Positions 14,639 to 23,432 are shown, counted from the first letter of the stretch. The stretch: DNA of 24,645 bases from UBA10906 sp049296695 (GCA_049296695.1 JBAQSX010000052.1:1-24645); one strand, 5' to 3'. Program-made: numbers and translations. The notes: a model not told the origin generated them from the sequence alone.

Positions 14639-17600
14639 ATGAGTATAGATAGCTTAACAATCGCCGACATCAGTTTAATTGGTATTGGCATGGATAATCA
14701 GTTATGGACACGCAAAACCCTCACCAGTAATTGGGAACATATTGTTAATAGTGGTGCTGTTATCGGCATCACGGTATTAGCCGATGGCACGATTGTCGGT
14801 ATTGGTATGGATCACCAATTATGGACAAGAAAAACCTTAACCAGCAATTGGGAACTCATTCCTAACAGCGGCGCGGTTATCGGTATCACTGTCTTGGCCG
14901 ATGGTACGATTGTCGGTATTGGTATGGATCATCAATTATGGACACGCAAAACACTGACCAGCAATTGGGAACTCATTCCTAACAGCGGCGCGGTTATCGG
15001 CATTACTGTCTTAGCTGACGGTACGATTGTCGGTATTGGTATGGACAACCAATTATGGACACGCAAAACTTTAACCAGCCCTTGGCAACTCATCCCCAAC
15101 AGCGGCGCGGTTATCGGCATTACTGTGACAGGTGACGGTACGCTGGTAGGTATTGGCATGGATCATCAATTATGGACACGCAAAACCTTAACCAGTACTT
15201 GGGAGTTAATTCCTAATAGTGCCGCCGTTTTGGGTCTGACCGCTTATGCAAAAGTGAATGCTTTACAATCGGGTAGCGTGATTAAATTCCGCTCATGGAA
15301 AGGCGATTATTTGCACCGTCCTGACACCGCGCAAGGCGTGACGACTTGGAATACAGGCATCGGTAACGAATGGAACTTAGAAGTTATCGGTGACAACAAA
15401 ATCAAATTACGCTCATGGAAAGGCGATTATCTACACCGTCCCGACAGCGCGCAAGACGTGACCACTTGGAATACGGGTGTTGGTAACGAATGGAATGTTG
15501 AATTGATTGGTTACAACAAACTCAAGCTCAAGTCGTGGAAGGGGGACTATTTACACCGTCCCGACACCGCGCAAGGTGTAACCACTTGGAATACTGGCAT
15601 TGGTAACGAATGGAATTTAGAAATCGTCTCTGCCGTGCAACCTGTACCACGTCCTTTGCAATTCCCCATTGTCGGCGGCAATAACGTAATTGAACGCGAA
15701 GCCGTCGATAAACGCACTAACTTCTATTTTGCCGACACCAATTATCCAATTAACGCAGGTGGCGTACTCAATTCATGGGAAATTTGGGCAAAAAATACCA
15801 CGCCTGTGCAGTTAGTGATTTATCGCCGCAGTGCTGGCGTGTGGTCAGTGGTGGGCAAAAGCGAACTGCAAACGCCCGCTTTAGGTCTGAATCACTTTAG
15901 TTTAAGCACGCCTTTGAGCGTTGCTGTAGGTGATTATGTGGGCGCGTATTTCCCCGAAGCAGGTTGTATTGCTTACCACGATTATGACCAAGAACAGTGG
16001 GATGTGTATCAACAAATCAATTGCGTTGCCTTAACGACAACAGGCGCGGAAGCGACTGCCTTTGGCGGCTTAGCCAATCGTATTTATTCAATTAAAGTCA
16101 ATGGTGTTGCAGATGTTGCCAGTCATTTAAGCAACGGACAAATTATCCTCAATGCCGATGAATGGACTTTTAGTGACCAAGGTTTCCAAGCCGCGCCAGA
16201 TACCGTTGCTTTTGCACAAAATGTGGCGAAATATTTTGTCGGCGAGAAAAAAGCTAAATTCCACGCTTTGTCTAATAACTTTGGTTTAACAGGCGGCATG
16301 TTAGAACGCGTGATGAAAGACGCGGGACATACATGGACAAAAGGCTTTAACATTCCTGTTACCTTAGATAGTTTCAAACAATACGATGCTCTGTTTGTCG
16401 GCGGCGATTATGTTGATAACCGCGTGTTAATCGATTATGTCCAAGCTGGCGGTAAAGTGTATTTATGCGGCGGTACAGGTCAAGGTGGAAGCCAAACTGA
16501 AGCTAATAACTGGAATACCTTTTTATACACTTTCGGCTTAAAGTTAGACGGCGTATATAACAACATCGGTGGCACATTGCCTGTTAATAATGACATTAAT
16601 CCTTTGTTTGCGGGTGTGCGTTCCTTGTATCAAAACAACGGCAATTCCATTATTGATTTGCAACCCAATTCACCTGTGAATCATGTCATTGTAAAACACA
16701 CCGATGGGCAAGGCTTAATTGCGACTGCTGAGTATGTCGCGCATTTAGTTGTACCTGTGAGCAAACCTGCTTATGGTCAAGTGGTGGTCAATGCCGATGA
16801 ATGGACATTAAGCGATGCGGGTTTCCAATCCAGCATTGATACCACCGTGTTTGTGTTAAATCTGGCTAAATACTTTGTTGGTACAAACAAAGGTAAATTC
16901 CACGTCTTATCTAACAACTTTGGTTTAAACAATGGTTTGTTAGAACGCACTATGAAAAACGCAGGTCACACTTGGACACGCGGTTTAAATATCACCATTA
17001 CTGCTGAAAACCTAGCCCAATACGATGCTGTGTTTGTTGGTGGCGATTATATCGACAACCAAGTGTTGATTGAGTACGTTAAAGGCGGCGGCAAAGTCTA
17101 TTTATGCTGTGGCACAGGTCAAGGTGGTAGCCAAACTGAAGCTAATAACTGGAATGCGTTTTTGTGGGCGTTTGGTTTAAAAGTGGCTAATGTTTATAAC
17201 GGCATCAGCGGTAACATTCCAACTAATAGCATTCATCGTTTATTTGATGGCGTGAGAACCTTATTCCAAAACGATGGCAACACCGTAACTGAATTAGCAC
17301 CTAGCGCGACTCTGCATAAAATTGTGATGACTCACAGCGATGGACAAGGTTTAATTGCTACCGCGAAATACTTAGCCGATGAAATTCCAGTTATCAGCAA
17401 ACCAGCTTATGGTCAATTAGTGGTGAATGCTGACGAATGGACTTTCTCTGATAAAGGTTTCCAAGCCACGCCTGACACCACTGTTTTTGCTTTGAACTTA
17501 GCGCAATACTTTGTCGGTTCAAACAAAGGTAAATTCCACGCCTTATCCAACAATTTTGGTTTAACCAATGGTTTATTAGAACGCGCTATAAAAAGTGCAG

Positions 17601-19708
17601 GTCATACTTGGACTAAAGGATTAAACATTCCCGTCACCCTTGATAGTTTCAAACAATATGACGCGCTGTTTATTGGTGGTGATTACATCGACAACCAAGT
17701 ATTGATTAGCTATATCAAACAAGGCGGTAAAGTCTATTTGTGTGGCGGTACAGGTCAAGGCGGTAGCCAAGTTGAAGCCAATAACTGGAATGCTTTATTG
17801 ATTGAATTTGGTTTGAAATTGGAAAGCGTCTACAACGGCATTGAAGGCACCTTGCCTGTTGATAGTTCAACGCACGTTTTATTCACAGGTGTAAAAAGCT
17901 TGTATCAAAACGATGGCAATTCCATTGCAGACCTGCAACCTGACAACGCCGCTAATAGCATTATCTTAAGCTCAGCTAGCAAACAAGGTTTAATTGCCGT
18001 TGCTGATTACGATAACGCTTTAGCACCCGCGCCTGTTGCAAAACCTGCTCAAGGTCGTTTGGTGGTCAATAATGATGAATGGACTTTGACTAATCAAGGT
18101 TTCCAATCAACCTCGGATGCCGCTGTATTTGCCTTGAACTTAGCAAAATACTTTGTCGGTTCAAACAAAGGTAAATTCCACGTTTTATCAAACAACTTTG
18201 GTTTGACCAGTTCATCTTTAGCGCAAATCATGAAAAACGCGGGGCATACTTGGACACAAGGTTTGAATATCACGGTTGATGTACCTACCTTGGCACAATA
18301 TGACGCGATATTTATCGGTGAAGATTATCTCGACAATAAAGTCTTGATTGAGTACATCAAACAAGGCGGTAAAGTGTATTTGTGTGGCGGTACAGGTCGT
18401 GGTGGTAGTCAAACTGAAGCTAACGCGTGGAATGCCTTGTTATGGACGTTTGGCTTGAAGTTTGAAGGCGCGTCTTATAACGGTATTGCAGGTAACTTGC
18501 CTGTGACTCAAACCGAGCATCCGTTATTCACAGGCGTGAAAGTCTTGTATCAAAACGATGGTAATACCCTCGTCGACCTGCAACCCGACAACGCCGCTAA
18601 CAGTATCATCATGACGCATACCAAAGGGCAAGGTTTATTAGCCACAGCTGATTATGTGCCAAGCGTGCCTGTTGAAAAAGCTTATAACGGTCAAGTGGTA
18701 GTCAATGCCGATGAATGGACGTTATCAAATGAAGGTTTCCAATCTGCACCTGACACTACTTTGTTTGTTTTGAATTTAGCCAAATACTTTGTCGGTGATA
18801 ACGCTAGCAAATTCCACATTGCTTCAAACAACTTTGGTTTGACGGGTTCTACTTTAGAAAGACTGTTGAAGTACGCAGGTCATAGCGTTACTAAGGGTTT
18901 GAATATCGACATTACACTGGATAATTTCTTACAGTACGATGCAGTATTTGTCGGCGGCGATTATATTGATAACCGTGTGTTAATCGACTATGTGCAAGCA
19001 GGTGGTAAGGTCTATTTGTGTGGTGGTACAGGTCAAGGCGGTAGCCAAGAAGAAGCCAATCACTGGAATACTTTCTTAAGCACCTTTGGTTTGAAAATAG
19101 ACGGTGTTTATAACGGTATTGGCGGCAATTTACCTGTTGATAGCGCGGCACATGCTTTATTAGCAGGGGTGGGCGTGTTGTATCAAAACAATGGTAATTC
19201 CATTGTTGATTTGCAACCTGAGTCTGACTTAAACCAACTCATTATGAAACACACCAATGGTCAAGGTTTATTGGCGGTGGCTGAATTTGTCAGAAAACCT
19301 TTTGTCGCGCCTTTACCACCTTTAGTGATTGAATCAGAAGAATTCACTATTACCGCCCAAGCTGACGTTTATATTTCTAACTTGGTGTATAAAGGTCAAG
19401 TGAAACAAAGCCAAGCCGATGAATATGTTGAAATTAGCAATCGTGGTAATGCAGATGCTGACATTTCAGGTTGGAAAGTGACTTCTGTGGGCAGTCCAAA
19501 GCAGTTTATGACCTTCCCTGCTGGTATTAGCTTGCGTGCGGGGCAAAGTATTCGCATTTATACCAATGAAGTGCATCCTGAAACAGGTGGTTTTTCTTTC
19601 CACAGCAAAACCGCTATTTGGAATGATAATGGTGACGAGTTGAATTTGTTTGATGCAACCGCTCAGTGTTTGGCAACTTTAGCTTACGGGGTGGCGAGAA
19701 AAAAATAA
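14639..19708 (+). CDS. Giant 1689-aa multi-repeat protein: propeller, beta-trefoil, five GATase-like repeats, lamin-tail domain
   Basis: No named family covers the whole protein. Visible parts, in order: five 39-aa repeats (residues ~15-209, each GIGMDxQLWTRKTLTS..W), resembling blades of a tachylectin/tectonin-type propeller; three 40-aa repeats (213-332, KxRSWKGDYLHRPDxAQ), together the size of one fascin-like beta-trefoil; a probable beta-sandwich (~338-495); five repeats of about 212 aa starting at 500, 713, 925, 1139 and 1351; and a lamin-tail domain (~1570-1689, YVEISNRGNADADISGWKV). The 212-aa repeats contain NADEW, LSNNFGL, QYDAxFVGGDYxDN and GGKVYLCGGTG, a Rossmann/class I GATase-like layout. 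No signal peptide or TM helix is seen. The inferred role is carbohydrate or surface binding, or scaffolding. The ATG follows TGAGATGACATC. A terminator ends the unit. Confidence 0.8.
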   Translation: MSIDSLTIADISLIGIGMDNQLWTRKTLTSNWEHIVNSGAVIGITVLADGTIVGIGMDHQLWTRKTLTSNWELIPNSGAVIGITVLADGTIVGIGMDHQLWTRKTLTSNWELIPNSGAVIGITVLADGTIVGIGMDNQLWTRKTLTSPWQLIPNSGAVIGITVTGDGTLVGIGMDHQLWTRKTLTSTWELIPNSAAVLGLTAYAKVNALQSGSVIKFRSWKGDYLHRPDTAQGVTTWNTGIGNEWNLEVIGDNKIKLRSWKGDYLHRPDSAQDVTTWNTGVGNEWNVELIGYNKLKLKSWKGDYLHRPDTAQGVTTWNTGIGNEWNLEIVSAVQPVPRPLQFPIVGGNNVIEREAVDKRTNFYFADTNYPINAGGVLNSWEIWAKNTTPVQLVIYRRSAGVWSVVGKSELQTPALGLNHFSLSTPLSVAVGDYVGAYFPEAGCIAYHDYDQEQWDVYQQINCVALTTTGAEATAFGGLANRIYSIKVNGVADVASHLSNGQIILNADEWTFSDQGFQAAPDTVAFAQNVAKYFVGEKKAKFHALSNNFGLTGGMLERVMKDAGHTWTKGFNIPVTLDSFKQYDALFVGGDYVDNRVLIDYVQAGGKVYLCGGTGQGGSQTEANNWNTFLYTFGLKLDGVYNNIGGTLPVNNDINPLFAGVRSLYQNNGNSIIDLQPNSPVNHVIVKHTDGQGLIATAEYVAHLVVPVSKPAYGQVVVNADEWTLSDAGFQSSIDTTVFVLNLAKYFVGTNKGKFHVLSNNFGLNNGLLERTMKNAGHTWTRGLNITITAENLAQYDAVFVGGDYIDNQVLIEYVKGGGKVYLCCGTGQGGSQTEANNWNAFLWAFGLKVANVYNGISGNIPTNSIHRLFDGVRTLFQNDGNTVTELAPSATLHKIVMTHSDGQGLIATAKYLADEIPVISKPAYGQLVVNADEWTFSDKGFQATPDTTVFALNLAQYFVGSNKGKFHALSNNFGLTNGLLERAIKSAGHTWTKGLNIPVTLDSFKQYDALFIGGDYIDNQVLISYIKQGGKVYLCGGTGQGGSQVEANNWNALLIEFGLKLESVYNGIEGTLPVDSSTHVLFTGVKSLYQNDGNSIADLQPDNAANSIILSSASKQGLIAVADYDNALAPAPVAKPAQGRLVVNNDEWTLTNQGFQSTSDAAVFALNLAKYFVGSNKGKFHVLSNNFGLTSSSLAQIMKNAGHTWTQGLNITVDVPTLAQYDAIFIGEDYLDNKVLIEYIKQGGKVYLCGGTGRGGSQTEANAWNALLWTFGLKFEGASYNGIAGNLPVTQTEHPLFTGVKVLYQNDGNTLVDLQPDNAANSIIMTHTKGQGLLATADYVPSVPVEKAYNGQVVVNADEWTLSNEGFQSAPDTTLFVLNLAKYFVGDNASKFHIASNNFGLTGSTLERLLKYAGHSVTKGLNIDITLDNFLQYDAVFVGGDYIDNRVLIDYVQAGGKVYLCGGTGQGGSQEEANHWNTFLSTFGLKIDGVYNGIGGNLPVDSAAHALLAGVGVLYQNNGNSIVDLQPESDLNQLIMKHTNGQGLLAVAEFVRKPFVAPLPPLVIESEEFTITAQADVYISNLVYKGQVKQSQADEYVEISNRGNADADISGWKVTSVGSPKQFMTFPAGISLRAGQSIRIYTNEVHPETGGFSFHSKTAIWNDNGDELNLFDATAQCLATLAYGVARKK
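14681..15265 (+). repeat. Five tandem 117-bp coding repeats (propeller blades)
   Basis: Each unit encodes 39 residues beginning GIGMD, at residues 15, 54, 93, 132 and 171. Units 2 and 3 are nearly identical in DNA, implying recent duplication or conversion. The first and last are the most diverged. Unit number may vary between strains through slippage or recombination. Confidence 0.95.
15275..15634 (+). repeat. Three tandem 120-bp coding repeats (beta-trefoil)
   Basis: Each unit encodes 40 residues with the core RSWKGDYLHRPD and WNTGxGNEWN. Three such units of this size are what one beta-trefoil domain needs. The pattern hydrophobic-x-S-x-x-G-x-Y-L resembles fascin-type repeats. Confidence 0.9.
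16136..19288 (+). repeat. Five tandem ~636-bp coding repeats (GATase-like domains)
   Basis: Units start at 16136, 16775, 17411, 18053 and 18689. All keep VNxDEWT, KFHxxSNNFGL, YDAxFxGxDYxDN, GGKVYLCxGTG and YQNxGN. A Cys lies in the YLCGG or YLCCG turn of every unit, at the place where GATase/DJ-1 folds carry their nucleophile. Unit 4 has GEDYLDN instead of GGDYIDN. Whether any unit is catalytic is unknown. Confidence 0.92.
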
Positions 19709-19778
19709 TCGCTTAATTTATGACTGATTAACTTTTATTTAATCAGTCATAATAAACCAAAAGCTTTAAAACAAAAAA

Positions 19779-19809
19779 GGGGTGACACACTTGTCACCCC
19801 TTTTTTTTT
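19779..19809 (+). terminator. Terminator of the giant repeat gene
   Basis: Stem GGGGTGACA with its complement and loop CACT is followed by nine T residues. A separate hairpin just upstream (19720-19750) may protect the 3' end of the message. Confidence 0.95.
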
Positions 19810-19870
19810 GAGTTGTTTAATTTAAATTATGCAAGTATTAAAAACAAGCTGGCATCAAATAACTATTACG

Positions 19871-20027
19871 GGTAGTGCCTCAAAAGAGTAGGATAAATAC
19901 TACGATGTCATTCCAGCAGGGATGCTGGAATCCAGTTACAAGGATGTATTTATAACAATTACCATCCGTGGTTTCTGGATTTCGGCATCCATGCCGTTGG
20001 ACGTTCCTACTCTTTTGAAACACTACC
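19871..20027. mobile_element. 157-bp MITE-like element with 8-bp target duplication (copy B, foldback core)
   Basis: The ends GGTAGTGCCTCAAAAGAGTA and (complement of the right end) GGTAGTGTTTCAAAAGAGTA form 22-bp terminal inverted repeats with two mismatches. Both flanks, 19863-19870 and 20028-20035, read CTATTACG, a perfect 8-bp duplication. The core differs from copies A and C. It has a TTCCAGCA/TGCTGGAA hairpin and an inverted pair GGATGCTGGAATCCAG / CTGGATTTCGGCATCC. No coding capacity is present. Confidence 0.93.
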
Positions 20028-20157
20028 CTATTACGTTTTCCGCTTAGATGACTTTATATAGGACAAATGATTATTTATTTGCCCCTACGATATTTAGATT
20101 TACTATTTAGTTAGGAAGTGTAATAAAACTAAAATTTTCTAAAGCTTATCTAATCTA

Positions 20158-20254
20158 GGTGGTGCATCAAAAAAGTAGGCTAGTAAATATCAAACTATCG
20201 GAGTTCAAACCTAGGTTTGAACTCCAACTAAAAAGGCGTTTTATTAAATCCACC
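20158..20254. mobile_element. 97-bp MITE-like element with 8-bp target duplication (copy C, shortened right end)
   Basis: This copy aligns in reverse orientation with copy A (5008-5122) through the left terminal repeat, the 26-bp palindrome (20200-20225) and GGCGTTTT. Most of its right terminal repeat is missing, leaving CCACC. The flanks 20150-20157 and 20255-20262 both read CTAATCTA, a perfect 8-bp duplication that fixes the element ends. Confidence 0.9.
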
Positions 20255-20282
20255 CTAATCTATAGTAATTTAAATATTAAAT

Positions 20283-21230
20283 TTACGAATTTAACCAATC
20301 TAAATATTTACTCACGCCTTCTTTAACACTAGCAAATTCTTTGTCATAACCAATATGTCTTAAATTAGAAATATCAGCTTGAGTATAACTTTGATACGCG
20401 CCTTTTAAATGTTCAGGAAAAGGAATATAGTCAATATGACCTTCGTCATGCCATGCAATAACGGCATTAGCGACAGTATTAAAACTCTCAGCTTTACCTG
20501 TGCCGACATTATAAATGCCAGCATGAGCGGGATGTTCTAAAAACCATAAATTAACATTAACCACATCATCGACATAAACAAAATCACGTTTTTGTTCACC
20601 ATTAGCCATGCCATCACAGCCTTCAAATAAACGTACCCGTTTAGTGGCTATTAATTGATTATTAAAATGAAATGCGACACTACTCATTGAGCCTTTATGT
20701 TGTTCGCGTTGTCCATAAACATTAAAATAACGCAAACCGACAATAGGCGCGTTTTTATTATCAATTAAACAACGGCGTACATATTGGTCAAATTGAAATT
20801 TTGAATAAGCATACATATTAATCGGGCGTTCACATTCTCTATCAACCCGAAAGCCATTAACCCCTGAGCCATAAACTGAAGCCGAACTGGCATAAATAAA
20901 AATGGCTTGATTAATTAAACACCAATGCAGTAGTTTTTTAGAATAATCATAGTTATTTGCCATAACATATTGACCATCCCATTCAGTCGTTGCCGAACAC
21001 GCGCCTTGATGAAAGACCGCTCTGACTTTATTTAAAAAGTTAGGTTTTTCTAATCGCTCAATAAATTCGTTTTTATCAATATAATCAGCAATATTTAAAT
21101 CAGCGATATTGTGCATTTTCTGCCCATTAAGCAGATTATCCACTAATAAAATATTGGTTTCGCCGCGTTGATTTAAGGCATGAATAATATTACTACCAAT
21201 AAATCCCGCGCCACCTGTGACAATAATCAT
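20283..21230 (-). CDS. hldD: ADP-L-glycero-D-manno-heptose 6-epimerase
   Basis: Extended short-chain dehydrogenase/reductase that epimerises ADP-D-glycero-D-manno-heptose at C6 with bound NADP(H), the last step before heptose is added to the LPS inner core. At 315 aa it fits the family. The Rossmann motif TGGAGFIGSN lies at residues 5-14. IYASSASVYG and YAYSK hold the catalytic Ser/Tyr/Lys set (Tyr near 140), and GACSATTEWDG is characteristic of HldD. The gene follows hldE with a 2-base gap and has AGAGG seven bases before its ATG, inside the end of hldE, so translation is likely coupled. It is the last gene of the gmhA-hldE-hldD unit. Confidence 0.97.
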   Translation of the reverse strand: MIIVTGGAGFIGSNIIHALNQRGETNILLVDNLLNGQKMHNIADLNIADYIDKNEFIERLEKPNFLNKVRAVFHQGACSATTEWDGQYVMANNYDYSKKLLHWCLINQAIFIYASSASVYGSGVNGFRVDRECERPINMYAYSKFQFDQYVRRCLIDNKNAPIVGLRYFNVYGQREQHKGSMSSVAFHFNNQLIATKRVRLFEGCDGMANGEQKRDFVYVDDVVNVNLWFLEHPAHAGIYNVGTGKAESFNTVANAVIAWHDEGHIDYIPFPEHLKGAYQSYTQADISNLRHIGYDKEFASVKEGVSKYLDWLNS

Positions 21231-21232
21231 AA

Positions 21233-22651
21233 TTAGCCTCTTGCTTTATTAATCATAGCTGTGGTCGATTGCCCTTCGACAAACGATAAAATTTTCACCT
21301 CGCCACCTGCTTTAATGACGCAATCGCCGCCTGCCACTTCTTCGGGGCGATAATCACCGCCTTTAACGATAACATCAGGCAGGATTTGGCAATATAACTG
21401 CTCTGGGGTTTGTTCTTCAAACGCCACCACCCAATCAACACAAGCTAAGGCTGATAACACGGTCATGCGTTCTTGCAAGCCGTTAATAGGGCGCGAATCG
21501 CCTTTGAGTATTTTTACCGAAGCATCGGAATTAACCGCGACTATGAGTCTATCGCCTAAGGTTTTGGCTTGTTGCAAATAGCTGACATGCCCTGCGTGTA
21601 ACAAATCAAAACAGCCATTAGTCATAATGACTTTTTCACCGTGGGCTTTGGCACGCGCTACAATTACTGCTAATTCGCTTTGCGAAACCACACCATACTG
21701 CGAATCACGGTCGCCGTGCATAGCACGCGTCAGTTCTAACATAGACACGGTTGATGTGCCTAGCTTCCCTACAACAATACCACCCGCTAAGTTGGCTAAA
21801 TACATGGCTTCAGTTAAAGCCATCTTAATAGCCACTGCTAACGCCATCACTGCAATCACGGTATCACCCGCACCTGTGACATCAAAGACATCTTTGGCTT
21901 GGGCGGGTAAAGAATGCGTCTCATGGGCTTGAATTAAGGTCATACCCGCTTCGCCGCGTGTGCATAATAGATTTTGAATCGCGCACTGTTGCAATAATAA
22001 GCGACCTTTATCAAGTAATGCTTGCTCAGTGTGACACGCACCGACGACGGCTTGCAATTCGTGTTTGTTGGGAGTAATCACATCGGCATGAGCATAACGA
22101 CTATAGTCTGTGCCTTTAGGGTCAACTAAAACCGTTAAGCCTTGTTGTTTAGCGGTATTAATATAGGTAGAGACATCGGCAAGTGTACCTTTACCGTAAT
22201 CAGAAAAGACCAACACATCATGACTGACCAGTTGCGCGGTTAATTTATCGGCTAAGCTTTGCTGGTCAAATTGCAAAGGCACTTGCTCAAAATCTACGCG
22301 AATTAATTGTTGATGTTGCGCCATAACGCGCAATTTACACAGGCTAGGACTTTTGGGCATTTTGACAAAATCGCATACCACGCCAGCGGCAGTAAGTAAC
22401 TGCTCAATAGTCTTGCCTTCGTTATCATCACCAATCACACCCAATAAAGTGACTTTGCCACCTAGCTTGGCAATATTTAATGCCACGTTACCCGCGCCGC
22501 CAACACGTTCTTCAATGGCTTGCACTTGCACCACTGGGACGGGAGCTTCTGGTGAAATCCGTGAGGCGCAACCCGACCAATAACGGTCAAGCATGACATC
22601 GCCTATAACAATAATTCGGGCGTTACTAAAATCAGGGCTTATCGCTAACAT
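21233..22651 (-). CDS. hldE: Bifunctional heptose 7-phosphate kinase / heptose 1-phosphate adenylyltransferase
   Basis: Two-domain cytoplasmic enzyme. The N-terminal ribokinase-like domain (~1-320) phosphorylates D-glycero-beta-D-manno-heptose 7-phosphate at C1. It shows IVIGDVMLDRYWSG at its start and DVFDVTGAGDTVIAVMAL with the PfkB catalytic Asp. The C-terminal nucleotidyltransferase domain (~340-472) has TNGCFDLLHAGH with the H-x-G-H motif and makes ADP-heptose. From the ATG at 22651 the protein is 472 aa, close to E. coli HldE (477). That start has GAGGAG about eight bases upstream and overlaps the gmhA stop by 7 bases. A frame from 22681 would add MVWRSRGDPW, which includes the ribosome site, and is rejected. 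Confidence 0.96.
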   Translation of the reverse strand: MLAISPDFSNARIIVIGDVMLDRYWSGCASRISPEAPVPVVQVQAIEERVGGAGNVALNIAKLGGKVTLLGVIGDDNEGKTIEQLLTAAGVVCDFVKMPKSPSLCKLRVMAQHQQLIRVDFEQVPLQFDQQSLADKLTAQLVSHDVLVFSDYGKGTLADVSTYINTAKQQGLTVLVDPKGTDYSRYAHADVITPNKHELQAVVGACHTEQALLDKGRLLLQQCAIQNLLCTRGEAGMTLIQAHETHSLPAQAKDVFDVTGAGDTVIAVMALAVAIKMALTEAMYLANLAGGIVVGKLGTSTVSMLELTRAMHGDRDSQYGVVSQSELAVIVARAKAHGEKVIMTNGCFDLLHAGHVSYLQQAKTLGDRLIVAVNSDASVKILKGDSRPINGLQERMTVLSALACVDWVVAFEEQTPEQLYCQILPDVIVKGGDYRPEEVAGGDCVIKAGGEVKILSFVEGQSTTAMINKARG

Positions 22652-23208
22652 CCAAGGGTCTCCTCTACTGCGCCACACCACCAGTGACCAATTAAAATAT
22701 GTGCTTCTTGAATTCTTGCCGTGACGCTGGAGGCTACAATAATCGATGTGGTCGCATGATTAATTAATTCGCCCCCTGTGCCGCCTGTTAAAGCAATCAC
22801 CGTTAAACCCTTGGCTTGTGCGGTTTGCGCGGCTTGCACTACATTGGCACTATTACCTGAAGTCGAAATGGCAATTAAACAATCACCCACGTTACCAATG
22901 GCCTCCACTTGGCGCGAAAACACCGAGTTAAAGTCAAAATCATTGGCATGAGCGGTTAAAATTGAACTGTCGGTGGTTAAGGCAATTGCCGCCAAAGCGC
23001 GGCGTTTTTGCTGATAGCGCACTACAAATTCAGCGGCTAAATGCTGACAATCCGCCGCGCTACCGCCATTGCCACATAATAATAGTTTGCCGCCTTGTTT
23101 TAGGGTTTGTACTAACAAATCTGCCGCCGCGTTAATAGTGGGTAAGCAACTTGCTAAACTGGCGATTACTGCTTGATGTTGCTCAAGCTCAGCCATAAAT
23201 GTTTTCAA
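22645..23208 (-). CDS. gmhA: Phosphoheptose isomerase (sedoheptulose 7-phosphate isomerase)
   Basis: SIS-domain enzyme of 187 aa that converts sedoheptulose 7-phosphate to D-glycero-D-manno-heptose 7-phosphate, the first committed step of heptose synthesis. The phosphate-binding loop LLCGNGGSAADCQHLAAEF and the SIS motif AISTSGNSANV are clear, as are TDSSILTAHANDFDF and the late RIQEAHILIGHWW helix carrying metal/catalytic residues (Glu, His). The start codon is TTG at 23208, supported by AAGGAG five bases upstream. The first ATG, four codons later, is too far from that site. Translation flows into hldE through an overlap. gmhB, the phosphatase step, is not in this window. Confidence 0.93.
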   Translation of the reverse strand: MKTFMAELEQHQAVIASLASCLPTINAAADLLVQTLKQGGKLLLCGNGGSAADCQHLAAEFVVRYQQKRRALAAIALTTDSSILTAHANDFDFNSVFSRQVEAIGNVGDCLIAISTSGNSANVVQAAQTAQAKGLTVIALTGGTGGELINHATTSIIVASSVTARIQEAHILIGHWWCGAVEETLGC

Positions 23209-23432
23209 AAAAACTCCTTATTATCAATAGCGTTGTTACAATCTATGTGAAGGAAACAGGATAGCATAACTAATTACCAAATAAAGAGGTAAACAAGCTA
23301 AAACTTAAGTGTGAAAAAACTAAAGAATAAAAGCCAATAACAATCAAAACTTATAGTGCTTTTATGTTTAATAAAAAAGATTAGTGGTGTTTTGCCATGA
23401 GCATGATGGCGATAATATTAAATTATTTTCTA

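Larger units (their letters stand above)
19709..20282. other. Gene-free spacer with terminators and two mobile elements
   Basis: After the giant gene there is a hairpin (19720-19750, arms ATGACTGATTA and complement), a strong terminator and two short mobile elements with target duplications (19871-20027 and 20158-20254). No coding frame was recognised. Confidence 0.8.

Noticed and set aside
16136..19288. Regular repeats as a possible CRISPR array
   Set aside because: The units are ~636 bp, in frame and coding, with no short repeat/spacer alternation. No CRISPR array or cas gene was found in the window.
22652..22681. Ten-residue extension of HldE
   Set aside because: It would place the ribosome site GAGGAG in the coding region. 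The ATG at 22651 has proper spacing and normal protein length.
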